Shown here: positions 1 through 10,489 of the stretch, piece after piece
Layout of the letters: every line of letters starts with the position of its first letter
How positions within the stretch are numbered: the stretch's first letter is position 1
Assembly: GCA_034231615.1 (NCBI GenBank)
Contig: CM067298.1
Coordinates: forward strand, 32,308,127 to 32,372,126
DNA: 64,000 nt
Direction: 5' to 3'
From: Meghimatium bilineatum
Taxonomy: Eukaryota; Mollusca; Gastropoda; Stylommatophora; Philomycidae
Notes under the pieces: model-generated
What the model was told of the DNA's origin: nothing
What the model saw: only the letters and a program-made list of their open reading frames with translations
The model's database searches: none
Program-made: the position numbers and the translations under genes

Positions 1-1145
1 CCATGGATTATAAAAACATTTTTGTTATAATTATTGAATAAACATATTAGTATTTTTCACTTTCTCAATTTGCGTCACAATATTCTTTCATTTTGCCAAC
101 ATTATAACATTATATCGGAATCGCTCATTCATCAGTTTTTTACTGCCAAGGGAACAGGTTGAATACCATAAAATACATGATAACACTTGACGTATATAAA
201 GTAAATATAGTTATAATTATTTTATTCATATGAGTGGCAATGTTGTGTTCATTAAGATGGTGTAATTGTTCCTGTCAAGCGTATACATACATTTTACATT
301 TGTTCTTTTATATTTTAAAAATCACACTTTTTAAATAGACCTTGTATTGACGACTCATGTCAATATGACAATTTTTTGTTCCCACCACATTGGCTTCTGC
401 GATTATTGCTAACGTGGATAGTATGCACCTTGCGCCAACTGTGGAGAAACTGAGTAGAGCCCATTTGACAATATTTTAAATTAAATGAAATAACACTGGT
501 CCCAAGAATAGATTATACTCTGGTTTTATTTTTTATTATAATTTAAATAAATGTCTATTTCTAAATTGAGTGTTTCTCAGTGTTGCATTTCATATTTTAA
601 GTTGTATTTCTTTCCCCTTTGGTTGTGATATATTTCGTTTAATGTTACAATTCGTTTCGCTAAATGTGTCAACCAGCTTAACAGGAAAGTATCTTTCCGG
701 TTTATGAAAAAAAAATCTTGTGAAAAATAAAGGTGTTAGATTGTCCATACTATTTGACAGTTTTCTGAGGTGAGAAATGTAGAAGGGAACTTTACTTTAG
801 AATCTGATTCCTCCCAAAAATACAAAAAAGCCTGTGTGATTTCCTGGAATAAACATAGTCATTTTACTAATTCATAAACATGGTTGGAAGCGATTTTCTC
901 CGAAATTATCTGTTAGAACACATAGATTTTTATAAAATAATTATGCAATAACATAAACGCAAAATAAACATATTTTTACTCTTAGAAAATTTATATAATT
1001 TTAAAATGTATCACTATAAATTATAGATTTATCAACATCATTCAACTGCACATAATATAACATTTCCTACAGTAAACATCCGTTTGTTTTATATATAGTA
1101 TTTCATCATTGGAATGCTCTTTAGATATTACAATTCTCGAATTCT
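1..1145. other. No gene seen (AT-rich)
   Basis: AT-rich DNA with only short open frames and no recognisable protein motif, splice-flanked exon or repeat signature. The right border is the 3' end of the LINE that starts at 1150. Confidence 0.5.
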
Positions 1146-1149
1146 ATTC

Positions 1150-3425
1150 TATCTATACTATTCGCTAAACTCTTTATTGCCTTTCAGCTCAGGGGAAGAA
1201 GAGTTCTCTGGAGATTGAAGGATTGTGTGTGCTGAGTATATTGTGAAATTTGTCGCCTCTTTTATTTTGGTGGTCCATGGTTTTTTTAAGTCAGCCTCTA
1301 GGTCTGCCTTCACTGTATCTGTGTAGCATAGCTTGCTGTAGTATGCTGTCTGGTGGTAGTCTGCTGATGTGTGCAAACCATTTGATCTTTTGGTTCTTAA
1401 TGTACTCCAAGATTGGGTCGATTCCGGTTCTTATGTCCTCATTTTTCACTCTGTCTCTAAGCGATATTCCTAGGATTCTGCGTAAGCATGGCATTTCAGC
1501 TGTCACAAGTTTACGTTTGTCTTGTGCTGTCGTTGTCCATGTTTGGCATTGGTAGCACAGCGTTGGCAATATAATCGTTTTGAATAGTGTTATTTTGATA
1601 TTTAGATCTACATTTTTGTTTCAAAAGACTGGTGCCATTTGCCCTAGGGCTTGGTATGCTTTACTACATCTATTGTATATTTCTTTACTGCTTTTGTCGT
1701 TTGTTGTTATATTGTATTCTAGATATGTGAATTCTGTCACTTGTTTAAGTATGTTGCTTCCAATATATATATATTGGTGCTTCTTTCTGTTCTTCCTATA
1801 TTCATTACTTCGGTCTTTTCTGTGTTTATCTTCATGTTAAATGTTTGGCATGTTTGATGTAACTTGTCTTTTGTAATTTGTCTTTGTAGTTGCTACTAGT
1901 GCTTGGTCGTCTGCAAATAGCAATTTGTTTAAGGTATCCTTCATATTGTTTTCTTCCGTTGTCTTTGCAGATGTGATCTATGTATGTTATAAACAATGTG
2001 GAGAAGGGGGGGGGATAGTACATTTCCCTGTCTCATTCCGAGTGGGTTTGAATTTTTATTTATCTTTACATTATTTCTTGGAGCCTATTTAGTATGTTGC
2101 CGTGTTCATCGTTGATTATTTCTGTTGGTTCATAGCTGTCTTTTTTTTACTTCTCATGTTTTCTACTTTCTTGTAGAACATCTTTGGTGCGTTTTGTCTA
2201 CCTTTGTTAAGCATTTCTCCATATTCTTGCCATGACTTAATTTTTGCAAATTGATTATTTTCTTGGTGTTAATCTTTGATGTCTTGTATGTTAAGTAATC
2301 TTCATGCGTTTTGCTTGTTGCCCATTTCTTGTATTTTTGTTTTTATCTTTCGTTGCCTTCTTTACATCTTCTGTCCATAAAGCTGTTATTTTTGGTTTTG
2401 TGCCTTTATGGTTTTATATCAGCATATGTTTCCTACTGTTTGTATGATGGTATTTTTTGAAATATTTCCATTCTTCTTCTATGTCCTGTGTGTATTCAGG
2501 TAACTTTGCACATTCTTCGTTAACTTCCTGGATATATTTTTAGTGCATGTTTAGTTCTTCTAATTTCTTTATATAGTTACCCCTTGTGCTTTGTTCTTTT
2601 CTTGTGCTTGATATTTTTGACTCTGTTTGTTTTGACTGTTATTATTACTGCCTTATGGTCAGTGTCTGCACATATTGTTAGGTATTACTCGTGCCTCTGT
2701 TATTTTTCGTCTATTTTTTCTTTATGTGAGTATAACGTCTATCTGGCTCTTGCATTCCAAGCTGTTCCATTTGTAACATGTGTACACATGCGACTGTCTA
2801 TGTTTAAAAAAGGTTTTCGTTATAAAGAGGGTGTGCTGAATGTATGTGTTTATTAGTGTATAACCGTTGTCGTTAATCTTGTTTCTTGTGTTGCCGAAAG
2901 GTCCTTTATATTCCTCTATTTCTCTATAATTGTGCAAAATGTGCGTTAAATCTCCTAGAATATATAGGTCATCTTCATTGTTGCTGTTATTTATTAATTT
3001 GTTTACGTCATCAAAAATTCCTCTTTCGTTTCCGTTGTTTAGCGTGTTACATGGGGCATATGCCTGAATAAATGTTGTGTTTACATGGTCTATTGTGATC
3101 GTGACCAACATTTATCGTTCATTCTGGTGTGTAACTTGAACTAGATTTTTGGCGAAAGTCGGGTCTACAATAAAACCCACCAAGTGAGTTTCTCTCAAAA
3201 CTGGGTCAACGCCGCTGTATAGGACAGTGTAATTTTGATACAGCTTCTTGCATCCCTGTCTATAATCCTCGTATCTGATATTTCTAGAATTTTGATCTTT
3301 CTCCTTTTCATTTCATCTATCAGGTCTTGTTTCTTATTTCTTATTCCACGGATGTTGATTGTGCCGAATTTTATGGCTTGTTTACGTTTGGTATTTGCAG
3401 TACTCTCCTGAGAACTCTTCATTAG
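1150..3425 (-). mobile_element. Decayed LINE, endonuclease plus internally deleted RT (family A, GATA tail)
   Basis: Read on the minus strand, the element opens near 3422 with the endonuclease start motif KFGTINIRGIRNKK and continues to 2722 with ILGD and QIDVIL blocks typical of apurinic-type LINE endonucleases. A linker follows (NAPKMFYKKVENMR near 2180). Then the sequence jumps at about 2045 straight to the end of RT motif B (LLFITYIDHI equivalent), so the RT palm is missing. The C-terminal block SLRDRVKNEDIR and the zinc-knuckle-like tail GRPRG end near 1290. The 3' end is a GATA-like short repeat (AGTATAGATAGAATAG) near 1150. Several frames are broken. The same family recurs at 4048-4097 and 45345-46920. 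The layout suggests an RTE-like non-LTR clade; the clade is inferred. Confidence 0.8.
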
Positions 3426-4045
3426 TACTATTTCTACACTGTCGGGTCGCTACTCCAGTCAGTGTCGTTTCAGTGACTCTAAATGGTTAAACCGTGTTCT
3501 AATCTATCCATTCAGAAAATAAATCACATAGTCCATCTAGAAAAAACTGAAACACAGAAACTAATTCTATGTGCACAAAATCGATCAAATAGAGACCGTA
3601 ATACACTTATCTTCAAATGTGAAAAATTGTCTGCAAAGTTACCTAGAGACTTCAAGGTAAACTGACGACGTCACTCCTGTTAGCATGAATATTTCCGTGT
3701 TTTTCATTGGATAATAAGATAGAGAAGAAATACAGAAGAAAATATGACTAAATAATAGCAATATTTTATCGTTATCGATATTCGAAAGTTCCATGCCCAA
3801 AATCTCTGCGAACTAACAGGTAGTTTCGAAGAAATTCACTTCATCCCGTGTTTATGATTTAGCAAACGGAATAGTAAGTCGAGGGTTGTAGTGATGTCGA
3901 CCACTGTCGGCACGCTTTGTTCCCGATCGATTATTACAGTTTCATTTGGAGTCATCATTTTATATAGTTTACTATCGACCTTCCTTTTTATCTTTATACG
4001 GAATTACAATTGTTTTTTTATCCTGAAAAAAAGGAATTTACTGTC
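3426..4045. other. No gene seen
   Basis: Possible 5' remnant of the neighbouring LINE up to about 3480, then unassigned AT-rich sequence. Short open frames here show no family motif. Confidence 0.4.
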
Positions 4046-4047
4046 AT

Positions 4048-4097
4048 TTCCCCTGACGCTGAAAGGCAACAAAGGGTTTAGCGAATAGATAGATAGT
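4048..4097 (+). mobile_element. LINE family A 3' end only
   Basis: About 50 bp matching the 3' terminus of the LINEs at 1150 and 46920 (CCCCTGACGCTGAAAGGCAA, then a frame-ending TTTAGCGAATAGATAGATAG tail). It is an extreme 5' truncation, as expected from aborted target-primed reverse transcription. Confidence 0.75.
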
Positions 4098-4365
4098 CAT
4101 TTAATTATTGGATGACATTTTATGAGCGATAAATATATCACAATTTCCGAAAAGATGTGTTCCAACAATGTATCTTGACACTGATTGTAATGTTTCACCA
4201 ACTGATAACCATATATGAACTACTTTTATTGTTATACATTTACCTTATAAATGTCTCGGACTTTTCACATACAATGGATACGGTGCGTTAAAATATTGAA
4301 ATAATTAAATGCATGATTAATTGTTCTATGATTCTACATAGACCCACAAGATTTGACGATATAGT

Positions 4366-4553
4366 TGGAGCCGCGTAGCGCAGTGGTTAGCGCACTGGCT
4401 TCGCATATGAGTGGTCCTGAGTTAATTTCCCAGTTGAGGCGGAAAAGGGAGAGGAGATGGCTATCGTCCTAATTTGTAGATCCTCTGAAATGTGAGATAA
4501 CATCTCACACTCCTACGGCATTAATAAATACTAAGGGTTACTTTACTTTTACA
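4366..4553 (+). mobile_element. tRNA-derived SINE (family T), internally deleted, with TSD
   Basis: The 5' end reads as a tRNA-like head with an A-box (TAGCGCAGTGGTTAGCGC). A B-box-like GAGTTAATTTCCC follows about 35 bases later. The body continues with a GAGATGGCTATCG motif, a TGTGAGATAACATCTCACA block and a 3' end of AATAAATACTAAGGGTTACT followed by ACTTTTAC. A 7-bp duplication (ATATAGT, 4359-4365 and 4554-4560) flanks it. Compared with the full copy at 30646-30930 it lacks roughly 90 bp of the middle. Confidence 0.85.
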
Positions 4554-4560
4554 ATATAGT

Positions 4561-6535
4561 AAATATCTTAATTTATAATATAATTATGTTGTCTTGATAT
4601 TTTACATAGAGCGAGAAGATATATTGAGAAACAATTTTTCATTGTTACTGTAAAACGATTGTTTATGTTTGGGAGATAATTTAACTTGTTAAGAAAATGT
4701 CATGAATATAAGTCAAATTGTTACCGAGTTACATATTTTTAAATAATAGTTAACATTTTCAAACATACTATAGCATCCGTAACTCTCAATTTTTATCAGC
4801 AGTCCTTGATAAATCAATATGTAATGGAAGAGAACGTGGTCCATGTGTGACGCAAAACACATGCTAACATTTAATGTTTTGTTATGTGCTAATAATATAT
4901 TTATGAACAGCAGTGTTGTAATTGTTAAGTGAATGTAAGTGTTGCAGTTAATCAGATAGATGTTGTGAAGATCTACAATGTTTTATCATCAATATAATTC
5001 GACATGCTTTAACTTTAAGTGTAAAATATGGGATGGGATTTCAATTTTGGAAAGTTCCCTCACGTGAAACAAATAACATTGTTAGTATAAGCGCATTAGT
5101 CTCATGTCCTCTCAGAGCTGTATATACACTTTCGGTAATGGGGCTTTTACCTAACAGAACAAACGTATTTTTCTTCATTTCCTGAACAATTCTTTCATGT
5201 TCCAGATTTTGATGACCTTATGAAAACTATTAAAGGGCGTGGGTGGGGTGTTACCTGTTTTTTTTTTCTTTTTGGCTTGCACTTTAGTACTAAATGTCAT
5301 GTTCTGATACCTTAAAGTGTGAGTGTTCGCTAAGTTTTCATGTGGCCCATAATTAAAGTAGTACTAATATTCGAAATATTTCCTCTTGAGGAAACCACTG
5401 CACGTCAATGGTCAGGAAGGTATAATGAACCATCTGTGGCCTTACTACTCTTCAAATTCTCACCTCATAAATCTAAACTGGACTTTAACATTTTGCAGTG
5501 TTTTAGCAGTTGTATCTTGCGTGCGTTACCATAAACATTTCTGTATTATTTCATCATTAAATTATTGTAGTTATTAATAACCTTCAATTAAAAAGACTTT
5601 GCTTTTTTCTGATCTTCTTTCGGACGCATCTATTATTTTTAAAACAGTTTTCGACTTTCTTTTTTTCTATTTTGTTTGTTTGTTGTTATTTAAACACAAA
5701 CGAAAATCCAATTAATTAAACTTTATTTTGTTTTCACTTTTATTAAATTCCCTGTATGACATAAACCTAAGTCAATCGCCTAAATGTTAATGTCCTTCTT
5801 TCTGAGTTAGAAGTAAACTTTGAGTCGTTGCTGACCCGCTTCCTAAGTACTCTGTCGTTGACACTTTTAGTTATATGAAACTACTTATCATCTGTAAGAA
5901 TGCACTGATTGCAGATACTTTCATTATGAAATCACGATATTGTATATAACATAATCATCAAATATTAATATATGTATTCTAGACTAAAATTTTCCTGAAC
6001 TATCAGTGAAATATTTTTGACAAGAAATAATTAGAATTTTTAAAATTCTATATAATAACATCTCATACAAATATAATTCGTGTTATTGTTTCTTTAATTT
6101 ATTTTTTCTTTAATCATAATAACCCGGGCAAAAACAACATTCCAGAAGCTGAATTGCATTGTAACCGGATACTTGTCTTTGTCAAAAATATGCCTATTAT
6201 TCGACGTTCTATAACACCAACCTGGCAATGTTGTTGCTGATTATCACGAGACAAAACTCCGATGAAAACAAACCAAATACCAATAAGAGCATATAACAAA
6301 AGAATATCCGGACATAAAGCCAATAATAGAACAAGAAAACGGCTTATAGAAAATATCAAGATAGCCTTGAACAAACATGGACTCAACACACCAAAGGCGA
6401 CGCATCTGGCCTTGGAATATCAACTGAGGCTCCCCTACGCTTAACGGAACAAGTGTGGATACTAACATCCATCATTCACCTGGGGAAAGACAATAGACAA
6501 AAGTCCGGTGTCGGGACACAACCATATACTGACAA
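4561..6535. other. No gene seen
   Basis: AT-rich sequence with short open frames only. I see no exon, RNA gene, TIR pair or tandem array. Confidence 0.45.
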
Positions 6536-6539
6536 TTCA

Positions 6540-6785
6540 AGGGCTGGGGTAGGTCATTTAATTAAGTTATGAACCAACGCCGTGACACACGATTTTCCAA
6601 TACGTACTCAGTTGCTAGCCAGTGGTAGATCAGAAACGGCATGACTTTCGTTGCCTTCCTCACTTGTTCAGTAACACGTTGATATTGCTTGACTTTCCCT
6701 GAACTTGATCCCTTTTACATATTTTCTGATGGCTGGGTACAGCACGGGAGTATTTTTTTTTCAATCAAGAGTGACGAGAGAACTC
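6540..6785. repeat. Dispersed repeat shared with 14236-14470
   Basis: Both places share GTTATGAACCA, a CACGCAGTTTTC-like block, a CCTTCCTC/CCATTCCTC block and GTGGCTGGGT followed by an A- or T-rich run, in the same order and orientation. The spacing fits a decayed SINE of about 230 bp. The copy at 14236 starts with GTAAAAGTAAAG, the reverse of the family T tail, so this may be a reversed relative of that SINE. Confidence 0.5.
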
Positions 6786-6789
6786 GAAA

Positions 6790-8225
6790 CTTGGGTCACC
6801 TATGCCAATGTCGAGTGACTTCATACCATGACCGTCTCCATCATAATTAATTAGAACCCCATTCGTGATTTGTTTAAAAATTACTGTTGGGATTCCGTTG
6901 GTCACTATTTACATATTTGGAATCCATGCCAAAAATAGTCAAGGTGACTCCAAGAAAATATATATTCACCAAACGAAAGCCCAACAATAATCAAGGTGGC
7001 TGATGATTCCAATTCGAACTCTTAAAGACCTATTGCAATATGAGTTGGAATGTAGTAGGTCGTGACATCAGGTGAGCCAGTAAAACTGGCTTGGCGTGTG
7101 GCATTTGGCTATCCTTATTCTATGTCACATTAAATATTCTTCGTTAAGAAAGTAAATTATATTATGGACACGGAGAAGTCAGATTTTTTGGCCATTTGTG
7201 GAAACGAAGCGACGGCGCAACGCATTTAATATAGCTTCTTAATAGTTGTAATTTTGTTTTTCTATTTGACCCTTTCCATCGATATTTGACATGTGATGCT
7301 TTACCTCGACGATACATGTATTATATTTAAGTATTGAATATGGAAATCTCAGAACCTCGAATTATGTCTTGGACCTATGGTAAAATTTTATTTTACCAAA
7401 ATGTTATTTTACGGAATTAATGTTTCAACCATGGCATGAAGAAACTTTCAGATTTAAACTAAACCAAACCCGTCTACAGTCATTCCCAACGCTCCATTGA
7501 TGATGCTAGTTCGCACACTGCAGTCGGTTCTGGCACTGCCGGTCAGTAAGAACAGGACCTCTGTAGGATCTTCAAGCCCAAAGACCAGTGTCGTGCAGCG
7601 TGTTCATGGCCGTTTGATCTGAAATTCGACGAGATGCTAGCATTGACTGGATTGTGGGGAATGCAGATGCAAATCGATTCAGGAGGTGAAACAGACGTAT
7701 GAAGGAGTTGTGATTCTGGGTCTTCCACTGCGCGGTCGTCTGCCGCTAAACCAGTTTGCTAAAATCTATATAAGGCGACTAATGGTGCTTCTTACCACAT
7801 TAAATTGTCTGGCCACTATACTTTGTGATTGTCCAGTCTGTAAGCGTCCAATGATGATGTATAGTTGTTTTGTAGTGAGATTAACCATGCTTGAGCATTT
7901 AATATTTTCAACTGAATTTATTCGATTCGAGTACCGTCAACCTTTTATAGGCATTCAATAATATGGGCAGAGAGTTTTGTGTTTAGTAAGTTTCACGGGA
8001 CTCACATGCACCTGTCACGGGTCATTGCCAAAAATGTTGTTTGGACCTTGACTATTGATTATTATTGGACCATGATTATTTCATGAGCTCACGAATCATG
8101 AGGTGAGTACAATTCAGGTAACCACAAGAAGTTAATGATCAGGTAGACACAGCCGTTATTTTGAATGATGTCAAATCAGTGAATATTTTTTTATAAAAGT
8201 AAATCCAAAAATATTTTTTTTTAAC
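6790..8225. other. No gene seen
   Basis: Unassigned. A few loose internal similarities around the words CAAGGTG and CCAACAATAA occur near 6940-7010, but no repeat unit can be defined and no coding motif is visible. Confidence 0.4.
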
Positions 8226-8228
8226 AGC

Positions 8229-8229
<1 letters not shown>

Positions 8230-8267
<38 letters not shown>

Positions 8268-8275
8268 CGCGCGTG
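8230..8275. repeat. (GT)n microsatellite
   Basis: About 17 uninterrupted GT units, then GTGCGTGCGCGCGTG. It lies directly 5' of the tRNA-like SINE head at 8276. Confidence 0.95.
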
Positions 8276-8400
8276 ACATGCCTAGCTCAGTTGTTAATGA
8301 ACTGGATTCCTGTTCAGATAATCCAATGATAAATTTCCAGTACAGCTGGAAATCTTGTTAAATCATCAACGGCTCCTAGATCTACCCATTCTGTGGAAAT
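8276..8400 (+). mobile_element. Decayed tRNA-like SINE head
   Basis: A tRNA-like A-box region (TAGCTCAGTTGTTAATGAACTGG) is followed by a weak B-box-like stretch near ATAAATTTCC. The text AACGGCTCCTAGATCTACCC downstream resembles the AACGGCTCCCGGG block of the family T SINE at 62432. The body is degenerate and the 3' end is not defined. Confidence 0.5.
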
Positions 8401-8499
8401 GGGCACCAGATCTGAGAAATCAAAGCAGCAGTTTTGATTTTGACAATATCCATTCATATTGTTATCATCCTAAGCCGTTTGTCATGAAAAATCAGGTAA

Positions 8500-8990
8500 A
8501 TTCAGAGCAACATTCAGAAAAATGAAAAATAGATTGTGTAATATGACCTTGTCATTAGAGGTGAGGAAGAGAGTTCTGCAGTGCTATATAACTCCTATAC
8601 TAACATATGGTTGCTAGTCTTGGACAATAAACAAACAGAAAGTGAGAAATTAGAGGCAATAGAGGTGTGGTTCTACAGAAGAATGATGAGAATACCATGG
8701 ACTGCCAGGAAAACTAATGTGATGTTGAAAGAGTCAAATGCGAAACGAGGATTAATCAATAATATAAGACAAAGTCAATCTTCATTTTTAGCCACGTTAA
8801 GACAAGGAGGTTTGGAGAACATAGTCACAACAGGCAAGTATAACGCAACAGAAACAGAGGGTGACAACGTGAGAAAATATTAGACAGTTTAGCAACCTGG
8901 CACGGTTGGGAAACAATAACGATATTGATACATAATACTGGAGATAGAGAGCTGTATATAGCCATGATCGCCTACGCCAGCCATCATGGT
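8500..8990 (+). mobile_element. LINE 3' ORF fragment (family C)
   Basis: A broken reading frame shows the RT thumb/C-terminal pattern. It has KNRLCNMTLSLEVRKRVL, CYITPILTYGC, SWTINKQT (one stop between), LEAIEVWFYRRMMRIPWT and NAKRGLINNIR, ending in MIAYASHHGT. An open stretch runs 8581-8883. Another copy of the same C-terminus lies at 22195-22565 and a relative at 16860-17205. It is a pseudogene with frameshifts and stops. Confidence 0.75.
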
Positions 8991-8999
8991 ACCTAATGA

Positions 9000-9840
9000 A
9001 TTAACCTGTTTTCCATCTTCATTCTCTTTTTCGCATCCCTCTCCTTTATGATCTACTTTTACTCCTGCTATCTCCTAATATGTGTCCCGTGGTCTTTTTT
9101 CTTTCCCTTGCGGATCAGAACAATGTATGTCTTAGAATATGTTCTTTTTATCTTCTTAGTGTGTACCTTATCCATTTCCAGCGCCTTTTCTTGAGTTGTA
9201 TCCTTGTTTGGATCATTTGATTCCGCCGAAGTTTGATATATCGGTCCATTGGTGCAAATAAAACGGCGCATTTTCATTCTCTGGACTACATCCTGCTGGA
9301 AATCTAATAGGACCATCATCTTGCTACAAGAGAGATCTAGTGGGAGTTTTAGAATGAATTCTGAAGAAGAAGAAGATCATTTAATGAGTTCCTTATTGGT
9401 GATTTTAAAATATCATTTCAAACCTTCAGTTCTATGTAGGCATCTATTGACGAAATATTGTAATTTTCAGGTTTCTCTATTTTTAATTGACCATATTTGT
9501 GAGTCATGCAACAACACCGATTTTATTTTTCAACGTTTATTCTTGTTTCTGTATTTGATTTGTCTTTTGCATTTATTTTCATAGTCTTTGTCTTTTGTAT
9601 TTGTATATTCAAATATATGTATTGTAACTCGCCATTTATAATATTCATCTGTTATTCGATATTGTTGATTCCAAGAGTACCATGAAGAAAACAGTTGAGA
9701 TCGTACGAGGAAGGAAAATGTAGATTGATAATATTAGGAACTAGTTAGGATTAAGATTATCCACATTCATAAAACGTGGTGAGATTTGAAAGGAATGATG
9801 TGATGTTTATTTTGATGGTTCATCCATACGACCTTAAGAG
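9000..9840 (-). mobile_element. LINE C-terminal/3' fragment (family D) interrupted by a SINE
   Basis: On the minus strand 9210-9060 reads LKKRRWKWIRYTLRR, which matches the RRWRWIGHTLRR block near the end of many LINE ORF2 proteins. The stretch 9385-9840 is about 450 bp of sequence shared with 15455-15945 (for example TCAAACCTTCAGTTCTATG and GTTGATTCCAAGAGTA). The SINE at 9219-9374 splits the element. Confidence 0.65.
9219..9374 (+). mobile_element. SINE2 (short GAA-tailed SINE) with TSD
   Basis: A complete copy runs from CCGCCGAAG through GGTGCAAATAAAACGG, GACTACATCCTGCTGG, the palindromic module (TCTAATAGGACCATCATCTT), and GGGAGTTTTAGAATGAATTC to a (GAA)n tail. An 8-bp duplication GATCATTT (9211-9218, 9375-9382) flanks it. 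It sits inside the family D LINE, so it is younger than that LINE. Confidence 0.85.
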
Positions 9841-10489
9841 GTTATATTTTTTGTTTGTGTGTTGTTGTTGCTTATGTCCTGATGAATACCTTTTAGTCGA
9901 AACTTTGCCTGCTTTTTGCGGCTGTTATTAGAATGTCGTGTACTTAAATATTGACAACACTCTTGATCTATTTTTCTTCTTTTTTCATATATTGCCCTGG
10001 ATTTTCCCAACCCTCATTTAACTCGAGTGTGTAAAATTGATGAATCGCTTATACTAGTCACTTGATTTCTTTGTTGATATAGCACATGAATTTTAACAAA
10101 TATTTTTTTGCACACCCAGAAATTGCAATAAATCAGTTTTATTCACTCATTAACTAGCATATAAACATGTGATTGGGTTTTAATATGAAACTAAAAAAAA
10201 TCAAATTTGCAGACGAGTGTTCAATTTACTGCAAAGAGTTTGTTGAAATGTCGTGAACTGGATGCCAGCCACTTTGCTGGTGTGCGTGCGGGTGTTTGTC
10301 TGATAGGAGGATGTAAATATGCCAAAAGATATACGCCCATGCATTTGGTAAAACCGTTTTTTAAATATTATTTTTTTCAGCAATTACAAACCTGTAAGAA
10401 CAACAGCAGGCTACACAGAAGACTTTGTGATTAGTACAGGAGTAAAAGAGGGATGTGTGTTGTCCCCACTACTTTTTATTACATACATG

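Noticed and set aside
4366..4440. Genuine tRNA gene
   Set aside because: A-box and B-box are present, but the acceptor stem does not close, the B-box is degenerate, and the unit continues as a SINE body with tail and TSD.
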